64,000 nucleotides of DNA from Arthrobacter sp. Leaf337 (GTDB lineage Bacteria > Actinomycetota > Actinomycetes > Actinomycetales > Micrococcaceae), in assembly GCF_001423745.1 (NCBI RefSeq), contig NZ_LMPC01000001.1, positions 125,923 through 189,922 on the forward strand. The letters are read 5' to 3'. The notes beneath the pieces were generated by a model that saw nothing but the letters and a program-made list of their open reading frames with translations, searched no databases and was not told where the DNA came from. Position 1 is the first letter of the stretch, and each line of letters starts with the position of its first letter. Shown one piece after another: positions 18,400 to 27,512 of the stretch. The position numbers and the translations under genes are program-made.

Positions 18400-19206
18400 T
18401 CAGGTTAGGGCGACGAGTTTGGCGGGGTCCTCCACAGGCAGCTGCCCGTCCACCACCGCAGTGACCCGAAGTTCCCGCAAGGACAGGCTTCCGCCGACAG
18501 TGGACAGGAAGGCGGTGTCCGAGGAGTCCCGGCCCGCCGTGATCCTCAGCATGCTCTCGCGCGGGGCCAGCCCGGTGGGGTCGATGACATGCCAGGCACC
18601 GTTGACATAGGCCTCTGCCACGGCATGGAAATCCATCGGGCTCAGCCCGGGCGCGTAGACCGCCACGAGCCTGGCCGGGACGTCCTTCGAACGCAGGAGG
18701 GAAATGGCCAGGTGTGCGAAGTCCCGGCACACGCCACGGCGGTTCAGGAGCGTCTCCACCGCTCCGTCGGTCCCCCGGGAGGAACCGCTGACGTAGCGCA
18801 GCTCGCTGAAGACCCAGTTGCGGACCGCGAGCAGGAGCTCTTCGCCCTGGAGGCCGCCGAATTCCGCGTAGGCCGTAGGCAGCAGCCGGTCGGACTCCGC
18901 GTAGCGGCTGGGCCGGACGTAGCGGATGAGTTCCATGCGGGTTGGCTCTTCCGGAAGGGCCAGCCCGGAAACGGTGGCCGAGTAGTCCACGGTCACCTCC
19001 GTGGGGTCTGCGAACTCCATGTAGTGGAAGCGGCCGCCGTGGTGGTCGGACAGTTCCGTCACGGGCACCGGGTCCGTTCCGGAGGTCACCGACAACGTTT
19101 CCACGAGCGACGTATAGCCCGCATTCCTTGCGACGGCAACCGCCAGTGCGACTTTGGTTTCAGCTGCGGTCTTGAAGACGAGGCGGGCGGCCACGCTGCG
19201 TTCCAT
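18400..19206 (-). CDS. Transglutaminase-like (cysteine protease fold) protein
   Basis: 268 residues; an N-terminal beta domain (about 1-95) and a transglutaminase core (about 100-215). The catalytic triad is visible: Cys160 in RRGVCRDFAHLA, His194 in MDFHAVAEAYV and Asp209 in HVIDPTG. This pattern is shared by microbial transglutaminase-like proteins, which mostly act as peptidases or ligases. No signal peptide, so it is cytoplasmic, unlike cell-wall members. The ATG has GGAG 7 nt upstream. The gene converges on marR with 8 bp between them. Confidence 0.9.
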   Translation of the reverse strand: MERSVAARLVFKTAAETKVALAVAVARNAGYTSLVETLSVTSGTDPVPVTELSDHHGGRFHYMEFADPTEVTVDYSATVSGLALPEEPTRMELIRYVRPSRYAESDRLLPTAYAEFGGLQGEELLLAVRNWVFSELRYVSGSSRGTDGAVETLLNRRGVCRDFAHLAISLLRSKDVPARLVAVYAPGLSPMDFHAVAEAYVNGAWHVIDPTGLAPRESMLRITAGRDSSDTAFLSTVGGSLSLRELRVTAVVDGQLPVEDPAKLVALT

Positions 19207-19281
19207 GTATCTCCGGGGTGTGAGGTAGTGGCAGAACAGTCCCCGGTGCCGGCCGGTTGGGTTTACGGGCGGGCGGCGGGA

Positions 19282-20109
19282 CTAACTTTTGATCTTCAGA
19301 GACATTAGCATCCGCTGGACATTCGCAAATTCAGACCCCTCGTTGACGTACTTCGCCGCCTGGTCCAGGGTGTCGAAGGCCTTGGCCGGGGCCACTTTCT
19401 CATCCGCAGCGAATGCCCGGAGCGCGGCCAGGTCTCCAAACGAGACGTCGCCCTTGCCCTCGGGGCCACGGACCACGTTTTGCAGGGTGCACGCCTTGCC
19501 GTCGCCTCCCCCCACCACGTTGGTGATGCCGAAGGAGCCGAAGTATTTGTATCCCTGGATCACGCGGAACACCACATGCGGGGTGATAAGGCCGTCACCC
19601 TCACGGTGCGGCAGGTCCACCGGAACACTGCTGACCACCACGTAGGGCCTTCTGGCCGCGTCCGCGCAGGCAGCGGAGGACGGTGATGGCAGGCCCGTCT
19701 GCAGCGTCGCCAGGTAGGTCCCCTTGGCGTCCTTGACTTCGACCTTGAGGGCCCCCGGAAGCGTCCCCTGGTCCGGCGTGACTGATTGTGCGATCCAGTC
19801 CTGCGGCAGTTCAAAACTCACGACCTTGGCGGGATCCGAAAAGACCTTCCACGCGGCGGCCGTCGCCCCGGCGGAGGCGGATTCCGTACCCGACGCCGAA
19901 GGTTGCGCGCCGGTGGCGGAGGATCCGGGTGTTGCGCCTGTTGCCGACGCCGACGGCGTTCCTCCCGCTGTCGCGCTCTCGGACGGGCTGCTGCCCGCCG
20001 TCCAGGCCGGTTGTCCCTTGCCGTCACCGCTGCATCCGGACATCACCGCGGCCGCCACGATGAACGCCGCGCCCAGCCGTGCCCTGCGGGCCATTGCCTT
20101 CCCTGTCAT
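19282..20109 (-). CDS. Hypothetical lipoprotein with Ser/Thr/Gly-rich linker
   Basis: 275-residue lipoprotein of unknown function. Signal peptide with lipobox AAVMSGCSG, then about 60 residues of Ser/Ala/Gly/Thr linker, then a folded domain of about 170 residues (WKVFSDPAKVVSFELPQDW to the C-terminus) with two cysteines, in SSAACADAARR and GKACTLQNVV. The start at 20109 is decided by TACTCT (minus strand, 20116-20121) 6 nt upstream; the longer reading frame runs into the divergent gene. The FELPQDW pattern resembles surface-exposed lipoprotein domains, but I cannot name a family. Confidence 0.8.
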   Translation of the reverse strand: MTGKAMARRARLGAAFIVAAAVMSGCSGDGKGQPAWTAGSSPSESATAGGTPSASATGATPGSSATGAQPSASGTESASAGATAAAWKVFSDPAKVVSFELPQDWIAQSVTPDQGTLPGALKVEVKDAKGTYLATLQTGLPSPSSAACADAARRPYVVVSSVPVDLPHREGDGLITPHVVFRVIQGYKYFGSFGITNVVGGGDGKACTLQNVVRGPEGKGDVSFGDLAALRAFAADEKVAPAKAFDTLDQAAKYVNEGSEFANVQRMLMSLKIKS

Positions 20110-20115
20110 GAGGCA

Positions 20116-20201
20116 AGAGTAGCCGCGCGGCCGGTGCAGCCGCCGCGTTCCGGGCGGAGTGTTGACGCACGGGGTTTCCCGCCCGCAAAGAGGGCTACGC
20201 T
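20116..20201. promoter_or_regulatory. Divergent leaderless promoters
   Basis: Minus strand: TACTCT (20116-20121), 6 nt before the lipoprotein ATG. Plus strand: TACGCT (20196-20201), 6 nt before the DUF1684 ATG. Neither gene has a ribosome site. Confidence 0.6.
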
Positions 20202-20207
20202 GGGGGC

Positions 20208-20870
20208 ATGGCGGAACAGCACTTTGACGCGGAGCAGGACAGCGTGGCGGACATCTCGGCCCTGGACATTGCCGACTGGCGGATCCGGACCTTTGCCATG
20301 TACCAAAACGTCCGAAGGATAGCCGTGGACAGCCCCGCCGAGGCGCACTCGTATTGGCGGCAGGAACGCGACAGGATGTTCGGCACGCACCCGGCGTCGG
20401 CACTCACCGCAGCATCCAAGGCCACGTTCAGCGGCCTCCGGACAGCTGACTACGACCCCATCTACAGGTTCCACGTGCCCCTGACGAAAGAGGGAGCCGG
20501 CCGGGAAATGAACGTCGAGACGGGCACCGACGGGCTGGTCAGGTTCGTCCGGCTGGGCACTTTCGACCTGCCCGAGATGGGTCAACTGGGCGTCTGGAAG
20601 CTGCACGGTTACGGCGGCGGCATCTTCGTGCCGTTCCGGGATGCGACGGCGGGTCAGCCCGGCGGCAGCTACGGCGCCGGACGCTACCTGCTGGACACAA
20701 TCAAGGGCGCCTTCCACGGCGTGCTGGGATCAGGGCCCGACGCCGAGTTCATCCTGGACTTCAACTTCGCCTACAACCCCTCCTGCGCCTACAACGAGGC
20801 CTGGGCCTGCCCGCTGGCCGGCCCGTCCAACCGGCTGGCCGTGGAGATCCCGGTCGGCGAACTGTACTGA
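20208..20870 (+). CDS. DUF1684 protein
   Basis: 220 residues matching the DUF1684 pattern: W...R...Y.......AL, then ADYDPIYRFHVPL, GGGIFVPFRDAT, GAGRYLLDTIKG and the diagnostic LDFNFAYNPSCAYNEAWACPLAGPSNRL. Function of the family is unknown. Two cysteines in the conserved block (PSCAY, ACPL) could bind metal. Cytoplasmic. FAH-family and GtrA genes follow on the same strand, separated by 75 and 35 bp. The FAH gene has its own -10, so they need not be one operon. Confidence 0.9.
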   Translation: MAEQHFDAEQDSVADISALDIADWRIRTFAMYQNVRRIAVDSPAEAHSYWRQERDRMFGTHPASALTAASKATFSGLRTADYDPIYRFHVPLTKEGAGREMNVETGTDGLVRFVRLGTFDLPEMGQLGVWKLHGYGGGIFVPFRDATAGQPGGSYGAGRYLLDTIKGAFHGVLGSGPDAEFILDFNFAYNPSCAYNEAWACPLAGPSNRLAVEIPVGELY

Positions 20871-20945
20871 CGGGCCCAGCCGCAGGGCAGGGCCTCCGGC
20901 TGACACACTCCGACGGCACGTCCCGGCGGGACGTAGGATGTCGTG

Positions 20946-21788
20946 ATGACCGCACCGACCCGCCGCATTGCCCGCGTCCGCCCGCACTCCCCCGCCTCGG
21001 AGCTGGAACAGTTCTTCGTCGCCAATGAAGCTCCGGATTTCGGCAGCGAAGCGGGAAAGCTCTGGACTGTTATCCACAGCCCCTTCCCCGGGTCACTGGC
21101 GAACGCGGCGGCTGCCCCGCGGGCAGGCTGGCACCACGGCTCCACTGTCGGCGAAGACGCATTCACGTTCCTGGCGCCAAGCATTCCGGCCAACGTGCTG
21201 GGCATGGCGCACAACACGGGCCCGGCGGGCCGGGACCTTCCTCCGCAGGCCTTCCACAAGGCAGCCACCAGCGTGGTGGGACCGGGCGATGCCATAGAAC
21301 TCGCGGCAGGAGTGGGGCATGTGGACCCGGAAGCCGAGCTGACCGTCGTCGTCGGACGCAAGGCCCGCGGGTTGACGCTGGAGAACGCCCGGGAGGCCGT
21401 CCTCGGCTTCACTATCGGCAATGACGTCACAGCCCGGGACCTGCAGAAAGCGGACGACCTGTGGATCAGCGCCAAGAGCCAGGACACGTTCACACCGGTA
21501 GGACCGTGGATCGTGACGGGCCTGGACACCGCCCTGGACAGCGCGGCCCTTTCCATCGGAGTCGTGCACAACGGAACTGAGCTGAGGGCTGCCAGTTCAG
21601 CGGACCTCGGCTGGGGCGTGGACGAAATCCTGGTTTATCTGACGTCCTTCATGACGCTCCACCCCGGAGACCTGGTCCTCACCGGATTCCCTGCCGAAAG
21701 CGCACAGCTGCACCCCGGAGACACCGTTACCTGCCGGGTGGAAGGGATCGGCGAACTGACGAACCCGGTCAGGGACGCCGCCGCCTGA
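20946..21788 (+). CDS. Fumarylacetoacetate hydrolase family protein
   Basis: 280 residues. The FAH fold acts on 2,4-dioxo or acylpyruvate compounds with a Mg or Mn ion. Visible: metal ligands E-x-E in VDPEAELTVVVGRKARG, GFTIGNDVTARDLQKA, a later DTFTPVGPWIVTG and MTLHPGDLVLTGFP. The exact substrate is unknown; annotations in this family range from acylpyruvase to oxaloacetate decarboxylase. Start: TAGGAT (20934-20939) is 6 nt before the ATG at 20946; the GTG three bases earlier is less consistent with it. Confidence 0.92.
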   Translation: MTAPTRRIARVRPHSPASELEQFFVANEAPDFGSEAGKLWTVIHSPFPGSLANAAAAPRAGWHHGSTVGEDAFTFLAPSIPANVLGMAHNTGPAGRDLPPQAFHKAATSVVGPGDAIELAAGVGHVDPEAELTVVVGRKARGLTLENAREAVLGFTIGNDVTARDLQKADDLWISAKSQDTFTPVGPWIVTGLDTALDSAALSIGVVHNGTELRAASSADLGWGVDEILVYLTSFMTLHPGDLVLTGFPAESAQLHPGDTVTCRVEGIGELTNPVRDAAA

Positions 21789-21823
21789 CCGAATCCGCCG
21801 GTGTGGTGTGGCAGGCTTGAGCG

Positions 21824-22330
21824 ATGGAATCACCTGCTGCGACCGCCGTCCCGCTGACGCAACAGTCCGGTTCCGACACGGCCGTCCGGCGGCCACCGGC
21901 CACGAAGCACTACCGCGGCGTCCTGCGATTCCCCGCAGTCCGGCAGCTAATCCGTTTCACTGGTGTAGGGATTGTGTGCACGGTGACCTCGCTTGCCCTG
22001 TACGCGCTGCTACGGCCCTGGCTGGGGCCGCAACTGGCCAACGCCTCGGCGCTGATCATCACCTCGGTGATGAACACGGCCCTGAACCGGCGGCTCACGT
22101 TCAAAATCGCCGGACGTAGCAAAGTCGGCAGGGACCACCTGAGCGGCCTGGTGGTCATCGTGATTGCGCTGGTACTCACCGGAGGCAGCCTCGGAGTGCT
22201 GCACTGGTTCAATCCTGATGCGAGCATGTCCGATGAGCTGTGGACCACCACGTTGTCCGGCTTCGCGGCCACTGCAGTGCGCTTTGCGCTGCTGCGGCAC
22301 TGGATCTTCCGCCGCGCACGGCACCGCTGA
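21824..22330 (+). CDS. GtrA family membrane protein
   Basis: 168 residues; about 50 soluble N-terminal residues, then four membrane helices. GtrA family features: VRQLIRFTGVGIVCTVTSLALYALL, NASALIITSVMNTALNRRLTFKIAG and FAATAVRFALLRHWIFR. GtrA proteins are thought to move polyprenyl-phosphate-linked sugars across the membrane for cell-wall or surface glycan synthesis. No glycosyltransferase is adjacent. Confidence 0.9.
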   Translation: MESPAATAVPLTQQSGSDTAVRRPPATKHYRGVLRFPAVRQLIRFTGVGIVCTVTSLALYALLRPWLGPQLANASALIITSVMNTALNRRLTFKIAGRSKVGRDHLSGLVVIVIALVLTGGSLGVLHWFNPDASMSDELWTTTLSGFAATAVRFALLRHWIFRRARHR

Positions 22331-22348
22331 CGGCACCGTGCAGCGGCA

Positions 22349-22382
22349 GCCCGGATAGCGCGCCTGACCGCGCGCTGCGGGC
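22349..22382. terminator. Hairpin between convergent gtrA and cysteine desulfurase
   Basis: AGCGCGC/GCGCGCT (22357-22363, 22370-22376) with outer GCCCG/CGGGC arms. No T tract; weak candidate for a shared terminator. Confidence 0.45.
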
Positions 22383-22389
22383 ATGCGCC

Positions 22390-23535
22390 CTAGCGGATGC
22401 CCAGCGTCTGCACGCTGTCCACTGCGTGCCGGACGGCCGCTGCTGCTTCGTGCAGTTCCGCCGCCGTCACCGAGGCGTCAAAGCTGAAGCGGACGGCGGT
22501 CTGGGCGACGTCGGACGGAATGCCCATCGCCAGCAGCACCGGCGAGGCGGCATCGGATCCGGCGGCGCAGGCGGACCCGCTGGAGCACACCACGCCTTGC
22601 CGTTCCAGCTCAAGGAGCACCGATTCGCCGCTGGTCCCCGGGAAGCAGAAGGAAGCCACCGAGGGCAGCCGCTCGGCAGGGTGTCCTGTCAGATGCGCGC
22701 CGGGCACCCCGGCCAGGACCTCGCGGATGAAGTCGTCCCGCAGGGCTTCGACGTGCTCCTGACCGGGGCGGACCAGCGCCAGTGCGGTGGCCAACGCCAC
22801 GGCGCCCGCAACATTCTCGGTTCCGGAGCGGCGGCCGCGTTCCTGCCCGCCGCCATGGAGCAGGGGTTCAACCCGGGTGCGGCTCCGCACGAACAGCGCT
22901 CCGTTGCCTTTGGGTGCACCCAGCTTGTGCCCGGAGATGCTCATGGCGTCCACACCGAGGATTTTCGTGTCCAGCGGAAGCCAGCCCGCAGCCTGGACAG
23001 CGTCCGTGTGGAACGGGATGCCTTTCTCACGGCACAGCGCGGCCAGTTCCCGGATTGGCTGGACCGTTCCCACTTCATTGTTCGCATACATCACGCTGAC
23101 CAGCGCCGTCTCCCGGCGGAGCACGGCTGCAAGGGCTGCGGGTGTCACTTGCCCGTAGCCGTCCACCGGGACGGTATCAACGGCGAAACCGTGGAACCGT
23201 TCGAGGTACCGTGCCGATTCTTCCACCGCGGGATGTTCGACGGCGCTGATCACCACGCGGTTGAGGGCCTGGTCCGCAGCCTGTCGCGCAAGTGCGATTC
23301 CCTTGACGGCCAAGTTGTCCGCCTCAGTGCCGCCGGACGTGAAGGTAACCTCCGCGGGCCGGCAGTTCAGCGACTTGGCCGTGGCCGTGCGAGCGCCGGC
23401 GAGCGCCGTGGCGGCGGACTCTCCGAGCGAGTGGTGGCTCGACGGGTTTCCGAAGTCGCCGGTGAGGTATGGCCACATGGCTTCCAGCACTTCGCGGCGG
23501 ACCGGCGTGGTTGCTGCGGCGTCCAGGAAAATCAT
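22390..23535 (-). CDS. Cysteine desulfurase (NifS/IscS type) of the NAD operon
   Basis: PLP enzyme (381 aa) that takes sulfur from cysteine for Fe-S clusters. PLP lysine at about residue 204 in SISGHKLGAPKG; active-site cysteine at about 323 in VVCSSGSACAAGSD, a class I type loop; SAVEHPAVEESARYL and YANNEVGTVQPI are conserved. It is the last gene of nrtR-nadA-nadB-nadC, 7 bp after nadC. NadA needs a [4Fe-4S] cluster, and other bacteria (Bacillus) also keep a nifS-like gene beside nad genes, so its likely task is to mature NadA. No scaffold protein is adjacent. Confidence 0.95.
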   Translation of the reverse strand: MIFLDAAATTPVRREVLEAMWPYLTGDFGNPSSHHSLGESAATALAGARTATAKSLNCRPAEVTFTSGGTEADNLAVKGIALARQAADQALNRVVISAVEHPAVEESARYLERFHGFAVDTVPVDGYGQVTPAALAAVLRRETALVSVMYANNEVGTVQPIRELAALCREKGIPFHTDAVQAAGWLPLDTKILGVDAMSISGHKLGAPKGNGALFVRSRTRVEPLLHGGGQERGRRSGTENVAGAVALATALALVRPGQEHVEALRDDFIREVLAGVPGAHLTGHPAERLPSVASFCFPGTSGESVLLELERQGVVCSSGSACAAGSDAASPVLLAMGIPSDVAQTAVRFSFDASVTAAELHEAAAAVRHAVDSVQTLGIR

Positions 23536-23542
23536 GGCCCGT

Positions 23543-24487
23543 TCAGCCCACCGTCAGTTCAGCGTCAGTCAGTTCAACGCCCAGCAGTTCAATGTCGAGG
23601 CCCAGATCGAGGGCGATCACACTGTGCGTGAGGCCGCCGATGGAAATGACGTCCACACCAGTGGCCGCGATCGCTGCGACAGTACCGAGGTTGACGTTGC
23701 CGCTGGCTTCCACCCGGGCCCGACCGTCCACGAGCGCCACACCGGCGGCCAGTTCCTCCAGCGTGAAGTTGTCCAGCATGATCGTGTCCACTCCGGCGGC
23801 GAGCACAGGCTCCACCTGCTCCATCCGGTCCACTTCAACCTCGAAGTGCGTGGTGTGGCCGAGCTGCGCTTTCGCCGACCTGAGCACTGCGGTGAGTTTC
23901 GCCGGATCGCCTCCAGTGATGACCGCGAGGTGGTTGTCCTTGGCCAGCACGGCGTCGGACAGGCTGAAGCGGTGGTTGGCTCCGCCGCCGCAGCGTACTG
24001 CGTAGCGTTCCAGCACCCGCAGGCCCGGAGTCGTCTTCCGCGTGTCGGTGATGCGGGCTTTGGTTCCCTGGACAAGGTCCACGAATTCGGCCGTCTTCGT
24101 CGCGATCGCGCTCATCCTTTGAACCAGGTTCAGGGCCACGCGCTCGGCAAGCAGGACTGCCCGGGCGTTGCCGGACACCCTGGCCAGCGCCGTGCCCGCG
24201 CCGAACCTTCCGCCGTCCGCCACCAACAGCTCGACGACGGCGTCCGGGTCCGTGAGTTTCATGGCGGCAGCGAACACGGCTCCCCCGCTGAGGACGCCCG
24301 GGACACGGGCGTTCAGCACCGCCGTCGCGCGTGCCTGCGCTGGAATCAGGACCTGCGAGGTGATGTCACCGTAAGGGGCATCCTCGGCGAGCGCGGCGCT
24401 GAGCACACCCAGCACGGCGGCTTCGGGGAGGCTGCCGGTGAGCTCAACGCCCGTCCGGGCCAGTGTTTCCTGGGCGGTGGTGGTCAT
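23543..24487 (-). CDS. nadC: Nicotinate-nucleotide pyrophosphorylase (carboxylating)
   Basis: Quinolinate phosphoribosyltransferase, third step of NAD de novo synthesis, converting quinolinate and PRPP to nicotinate mononucleotide. 314 residues. Motifs: GDITSQVLIP, LNLVQRMSAIAT, ITDTRKTTPGLRVLERYAVRCGGGANHRFSL split over two blocks, DTIMLDNFTLEEL, EASGNVNLGTVAAIAATGVDVISIGGLTHS. ATG overlaps the nadB stop (ATGA) and an AAAGGA ribosome site lies within nadB. Confidence 0.98.
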   Translation of the reverse strand: MTTTAQETLARTGVELTGSLPEAAVLGVLSAALAEDAPYGDITSQVLIPAQARATAVLNARVPGVLSGGAVFAAAMKLTDPDAVVELLVADGGRFGAGTALARVSGNARAVLLAERVALNLVQRMSAIATKTAEFVDLVQGTKARITDTRKTTPGLRVLERYAVRCGGGANHRFSLSDAVLAKDNHLAVITGGDPAKLTAVLRSAKAQLGHTTHFEVEVDRMEQVEPVLAAGVDTIMLDNFTLEELAAGVALVDGRARVEASGNVNLGTVAAIAATGVDVISIGGLTHSVIALDLGLDIELLGVELTDAELTVG

Positions 24488-26202
24488 GAGGAAATCCTTT
24501 GCATCGAATGGGAGGGGGCGGCCGCGGGGTCCGTATCCGCCCGGTAGTGGGCACCCACGGAGGCAGTCCGGTTCCGGGCGGCCTCCACGAGCAGCCGGGC
24601 GGCCAGCAACAGGTTGCGGTCTTCAAACTGACGCGGGTCGCGCGCGTCAGTACCGTCGATGGATTCCGCCCACTCGGCCAACTGGACGGCAGCAGCATCG
24701 AGTTCAGACCCTGTTCGCAGCACCCCGGCAGCACCGGTCATCAACCGCCCCAGAGCGTCCCGCGAGAACGGACCGGGATCCGGCACAGTCATAACGACAT
24801 CTTCGGGCTGCGCCGCTGAGGCCGCTTCCCCGCACGCAAGGCCGCGCTTCCCGCCGTCGTTCGAGGGTGTTCCGGAAGCGTGCGTCAAGGGGAGGCCGCC
24901 AGCGGCCGAGACAGCACGCGGAGGAACAGCGTCGTACGGCGCCCCAGCCGACGGTTCAGGTGAAAGGAAGGACTCCACAGCGCGCCGGCCGAAAACCAGC
25001 CCTTCGAGCAGCGAGTTGCTGGCGAGCCGATTGGCGCCCTGAGCGCCGGTGCAAGCTACTTCGCCCGCTGCGTAGAGTCCCGGGACGGTGGTCCGTCCGC
25101 CCAGGTCCGTGGCCACCCCGCCCATCCAGTAGTGGGCTGCCGGAGACACCGGAAGCGGTTCGGCCGTCCAGTCGTATCCTGCCGCCGCCGTGGCGGCGGT
25201 GATCGTAGGGAACCGCCGCGCCAGGAAGTCCGGGCCCTTGGCGGCAGCAATGCCCCGGGCGTCCAGGAACACCGGGCTGTCCGCCGGCACCCCGGTCCGG
25301 GCAAGGTGCAGCGCGATGCTGCGGGAGACGACGTCGCGCGGTGCAAGTTCGGCGTCGGGATGATAGTCCGGCATAAAGCGGTGGCCGTCGGCATCGATCA
25401 GCACCGCGCCCTCGCCGCGGACTGCTTCGGACACCAGAAGCGGCGGCGGGCCGCCTGCCGTCTCCGTCATCGCCATGGTGGTGGGGTGGAACTGGAAGAA
25501 TTCGAGGTCGCTCACTGCGGCGCCTGCACGCCAGGCCAGCGCCAGTCCGTCGGCTGTGGCCACCGAGGGATTGCTGGTGCGCGCGAAAATCCTTCCGGCA
25601 CCGCCGGTGGCGAGCAGCACGCCCGTGGCTGCCAGGTTCTTGAGTTCGCCGTTCTGCAGGTAAGTCACGCCGGTCACCCGGCCGTCCGCCGTCGTCAGTT
25701 CCGTGACGAAAGCGCCTGTTTCCAGCCGGAGCCGGCCGGACACCGCCCGTTCCAGGACCGCGGCGATCAGTCCGCGGGCAATGCGGGCGCCGGTGGCGTC
25801 CCCGCCGGCGTGCAGGATGCGCGGTGCGGAATGGGCAGCTTCCAGTCCCAGTGCGGTGTCCCCCTGCGCATCGGCATCGAAGGTGACCCCGTACCGGCGC
25901 AGCCCGGCAATGTCCTGTGCCGCCTCCGTGCAGAGGATGCGCACGGCCTCCAGGTTGTTCAGGCCCGCCCCTGCGGCCAGCGTGTCGGCCACGTGGGCCT
26001 CCACGGAGTCGCCGGGGGCGGCTTCGCCCGGTTCCAGCACAGCCGACACGCCGCCCTGGGCGTAAAAGGTGTTGCTGTGCTCCAGCTGCCCCTTGCTGAG
26101 CAGGACCACTTCCGCCGCAGAGCCATCTTGGGCGTCGGCCGCCAGAAGCGCCGCGTAGAGTCCGGCAATACCGCTGCCGGCAACCACAAGCCGCCTGGTC
26201 AC
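24484..26202 (-). CDS. nadB: L-aspartate oxidase
   Basis: FAD enzyme (572 aa) that oxidises aspartate to iminoaspartate for NadA. N-terminal dinucleotide fold RRLVVAGSGIAGLYAALLA, then SKGQLEHSNTFYAQGGVSAV, the FAD-linked GGDATGARIARGL and LLATGGAGRIFARTSNP, GLYAAGEVACTGAQGANRLASNSLLEGLVFG. The GTG at 26202 overlaps the nadA stop (GTGA); reading frames that extend further upstream run into nadA and lack the fold. An insert of Ala/Pro/Ser-rich sequence lies at about residues 440-490, before the C-terminal helical domain. Confidence 0.97.
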   Translation of the reverse strand: MTRRLVVAGSGIAGLYAALLAADAQDGSAAEVVLLSKGQLEHSNTFYAQGGVSAVLEPGEAAPGDSVEAHVADTLAAGAGLNNLEAVRILCTEAAQDIAGLRRYGVTFDADAQGDTALGLEAAHSAPRILHAGGDATGARIARGLIAAVLERAVSGRLRLETGAFVTELTTADGRVTGVTYLQNGELKNLAATGVLLATGGAGRIFARTSNPSVATADGLALAWRAGAAVSDLEFFQFHPTTMAMTETAGGPPPLLVSEAVRGEGAVLIDADGHRFMPDYHPDAELAPRDVVSRSIALHLARTGVPADSPVFLDARGIAAAKGPDFLARRFPTITAATAAAGYDWTAEPLPVSPAAHYWMGGVATDLGGRTTVPGLYAAGEVACTGAQGANRLASNSLLEGLVFGRRAVESFLSPEPSAGAPYDAVPPRAVSAAGGLPLTHASGTPSNDGGKRGLACGEAASAAQPEDVVMTVPDPGPFSRDALGRLMTGAAGVLRTGSELDAAAVQLAEWAESIDGTDARDPRQFEDRNLLLAARLLVEAARNRTASVGAHYRADTDPAAAPSHSMQRISS

Positions 26203-27512
26203 GGCCGCGCCGCCAGCATCCGCTCGAGGGCCACGCGTGCCGGAGCGGCAACGTCGTCGTCCACGGTGATGCGGTTGAGGACTTCGCCGTTGACCAGCGC
26301 CTCCAGTACCCAGGCCAGGTAACCGGGGTGGATCCGGTACATGGTGGAGCAGGGGCAAATGACCGGGTCCAGGCAGAAGATGGTGTGCTGCGGGTACTCC
26401 GCCGCCAGCCGGTTGACCATGTTGATCTCGGTGCCGATCGCAAACGTCGTGGGTTCCGTGGCGGCGGCGATGGCCTTCCGGATGAAGTCAGTGGAACCGG
26501 CGGAATCCGCGGCGTCCACCACCTCCATGGGGCACTCGGGGTGCACGATCACGTTGACGCCGGGGAAGTCGGCGCGGGCCTTCTCGATCTGCCCCACGTT
26601 GAAGCGCTTGTGCACGGAGCAGAAGCCGTGCCAGAGGATCACGCGGGAATCGAGCAGGGTCTTCTCGTCGTTGCCGCCGAGGTCCTTGCGCGGGTTCCAC
26701 ATGGGCATCTGATCCATCGGCACGCCCATGGCCTTGGCAGTGTTGCGGCCCAGGTGCTGGTCGGGGAAGAACAGGACCCGCTGGCCGCGCTGGAAGGCCC
26801 ATTCGAGCACTGTGGCGGCGTTGGATGAGGTGCAGACGATGCCGCCGTGGTCGCCGCAGAAGCCCTTGAGCGCCGCGGAGGAGTTCATGTAGGTGACGGG
26901 GATGACCGGAACCCGGCCGTCGGCGTCGGGCTCGGTGCCGTAAAGCTCCTCCAGCTGCTCCCAGCATTCGGTCACGGAATCGATGTCCGCCATGTCCGCC
27001 ATGGAGCAGCCCGCTGCGAGGTTTGGCAGGATGACCGCCTGGTCCGGCTGCGAGAGGATGTCCGCGGTTTCAGCCATGAAGTGGACGCCGCAGAAGATGA
27101 TGGCCTCGGCGTCCGGCCGGGTCAGCGCGGCATTGGCCAGCTGGAAGGAGTCACCCACGAAGTCGGCGTACTCAATCACCTCGTCCCGCTGGTAGAAGTG
27201 CCCGAGGATGACGGCCTTCTCCCCGAGTGCGGCTTTGGCCGCCCGGATGCGGGTGTCCAGTTCGGCGTCGCTGGCCTTCTTGTATTCCTCGGGCAGCTGC
27301 CCCTGGCGCGGGGTGGCCGCGGGGGCGACGTCCGAGCTGGAAGCACCCGGGCCGTACGCGGGCACACCGGCTAGGGCCTCTGCGAGATCGTAATCCCATG
27401 GCCCGCGGGCCAGTGCCGGGCTGCAGGTGGAGGCGGCTGTTGCAATGCCTGTGGCACTGCTGGCGGCCTGTTCGCGAGTGATCAACTGGATTGCCGTGTT
27501 GACGCTGCTCAT
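26199..27512 (-). CDS. nadA: Quinolinate synthase
   Basis: Condenses iminoaspartate with dihydroxyacetone phosphate to quinolinate using a [4Fe-4S] cluster. 437 residues, with an N-terminal extension of about 75 residues compared with short NadA forms. Conserved: VILGHFYQRDEVIEYADFVGDS, Cys141 in FCGVHFMAETADIL, Cys227 in IVCTSSNAATVL, and Cys386/388 in DPVICPCSTMYR. The three family cluster ligands can be assigned to these. It overlaps both nrtR (ATGA) and nadB (GTGA), which indicates strong translational coupling. Confidence 0.98.
   Translation of the reverse strand: MSSVNTAIQLITREQAASSATGIATAASTCSPALARGPWDYDLAEALAGVPAYGPGASSSDVAPAATPRQGQLPEEYKKASDAELDTRIRAAKAALGEKAVILGHFYQRDEVIEYADFVGDSFQLANAALTRPDAEAIIFCGVHFMAETADILSQPDQAVILPNLAAGCSMADMADIDSVTECWEQLEELYGTEPDADGRVPVIPVTYMNSSAALKGFCGDHGGIVCTSSNAATVLEWAFQRGQRVLFFPDQHLGRNTAKAMGVPMDQMPMWNPRKDLGGNDEKTLLDSRVILWHGFCSVHKRFNVGQIEKARADFPGVNVIVHPECPMEVVDAADSAGSTDFIRKAIAAATEPTTFAIGTEINMVNRLAAEYPQHTIFCLDPVICPCSTMYRIHPGYLAWVLEALVNGEVLNRITVDDDVAAPARVALERMLAARP

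Noticed and set aside
22240..24547. Overlapping plus-strand ORFs of about 430-460 codons opposite the cysteine desulfurase and nadC
   Set aside because: Antisense of real enzymes with intact active sites; no start signals.
24956..26443. 495-codon minus-strand ORF in another frame of nadA/nadB
   Set aside because: Arg/Gly-rich frame-shifted reading of nadB; nadB has all FAD motifs in its own frame.
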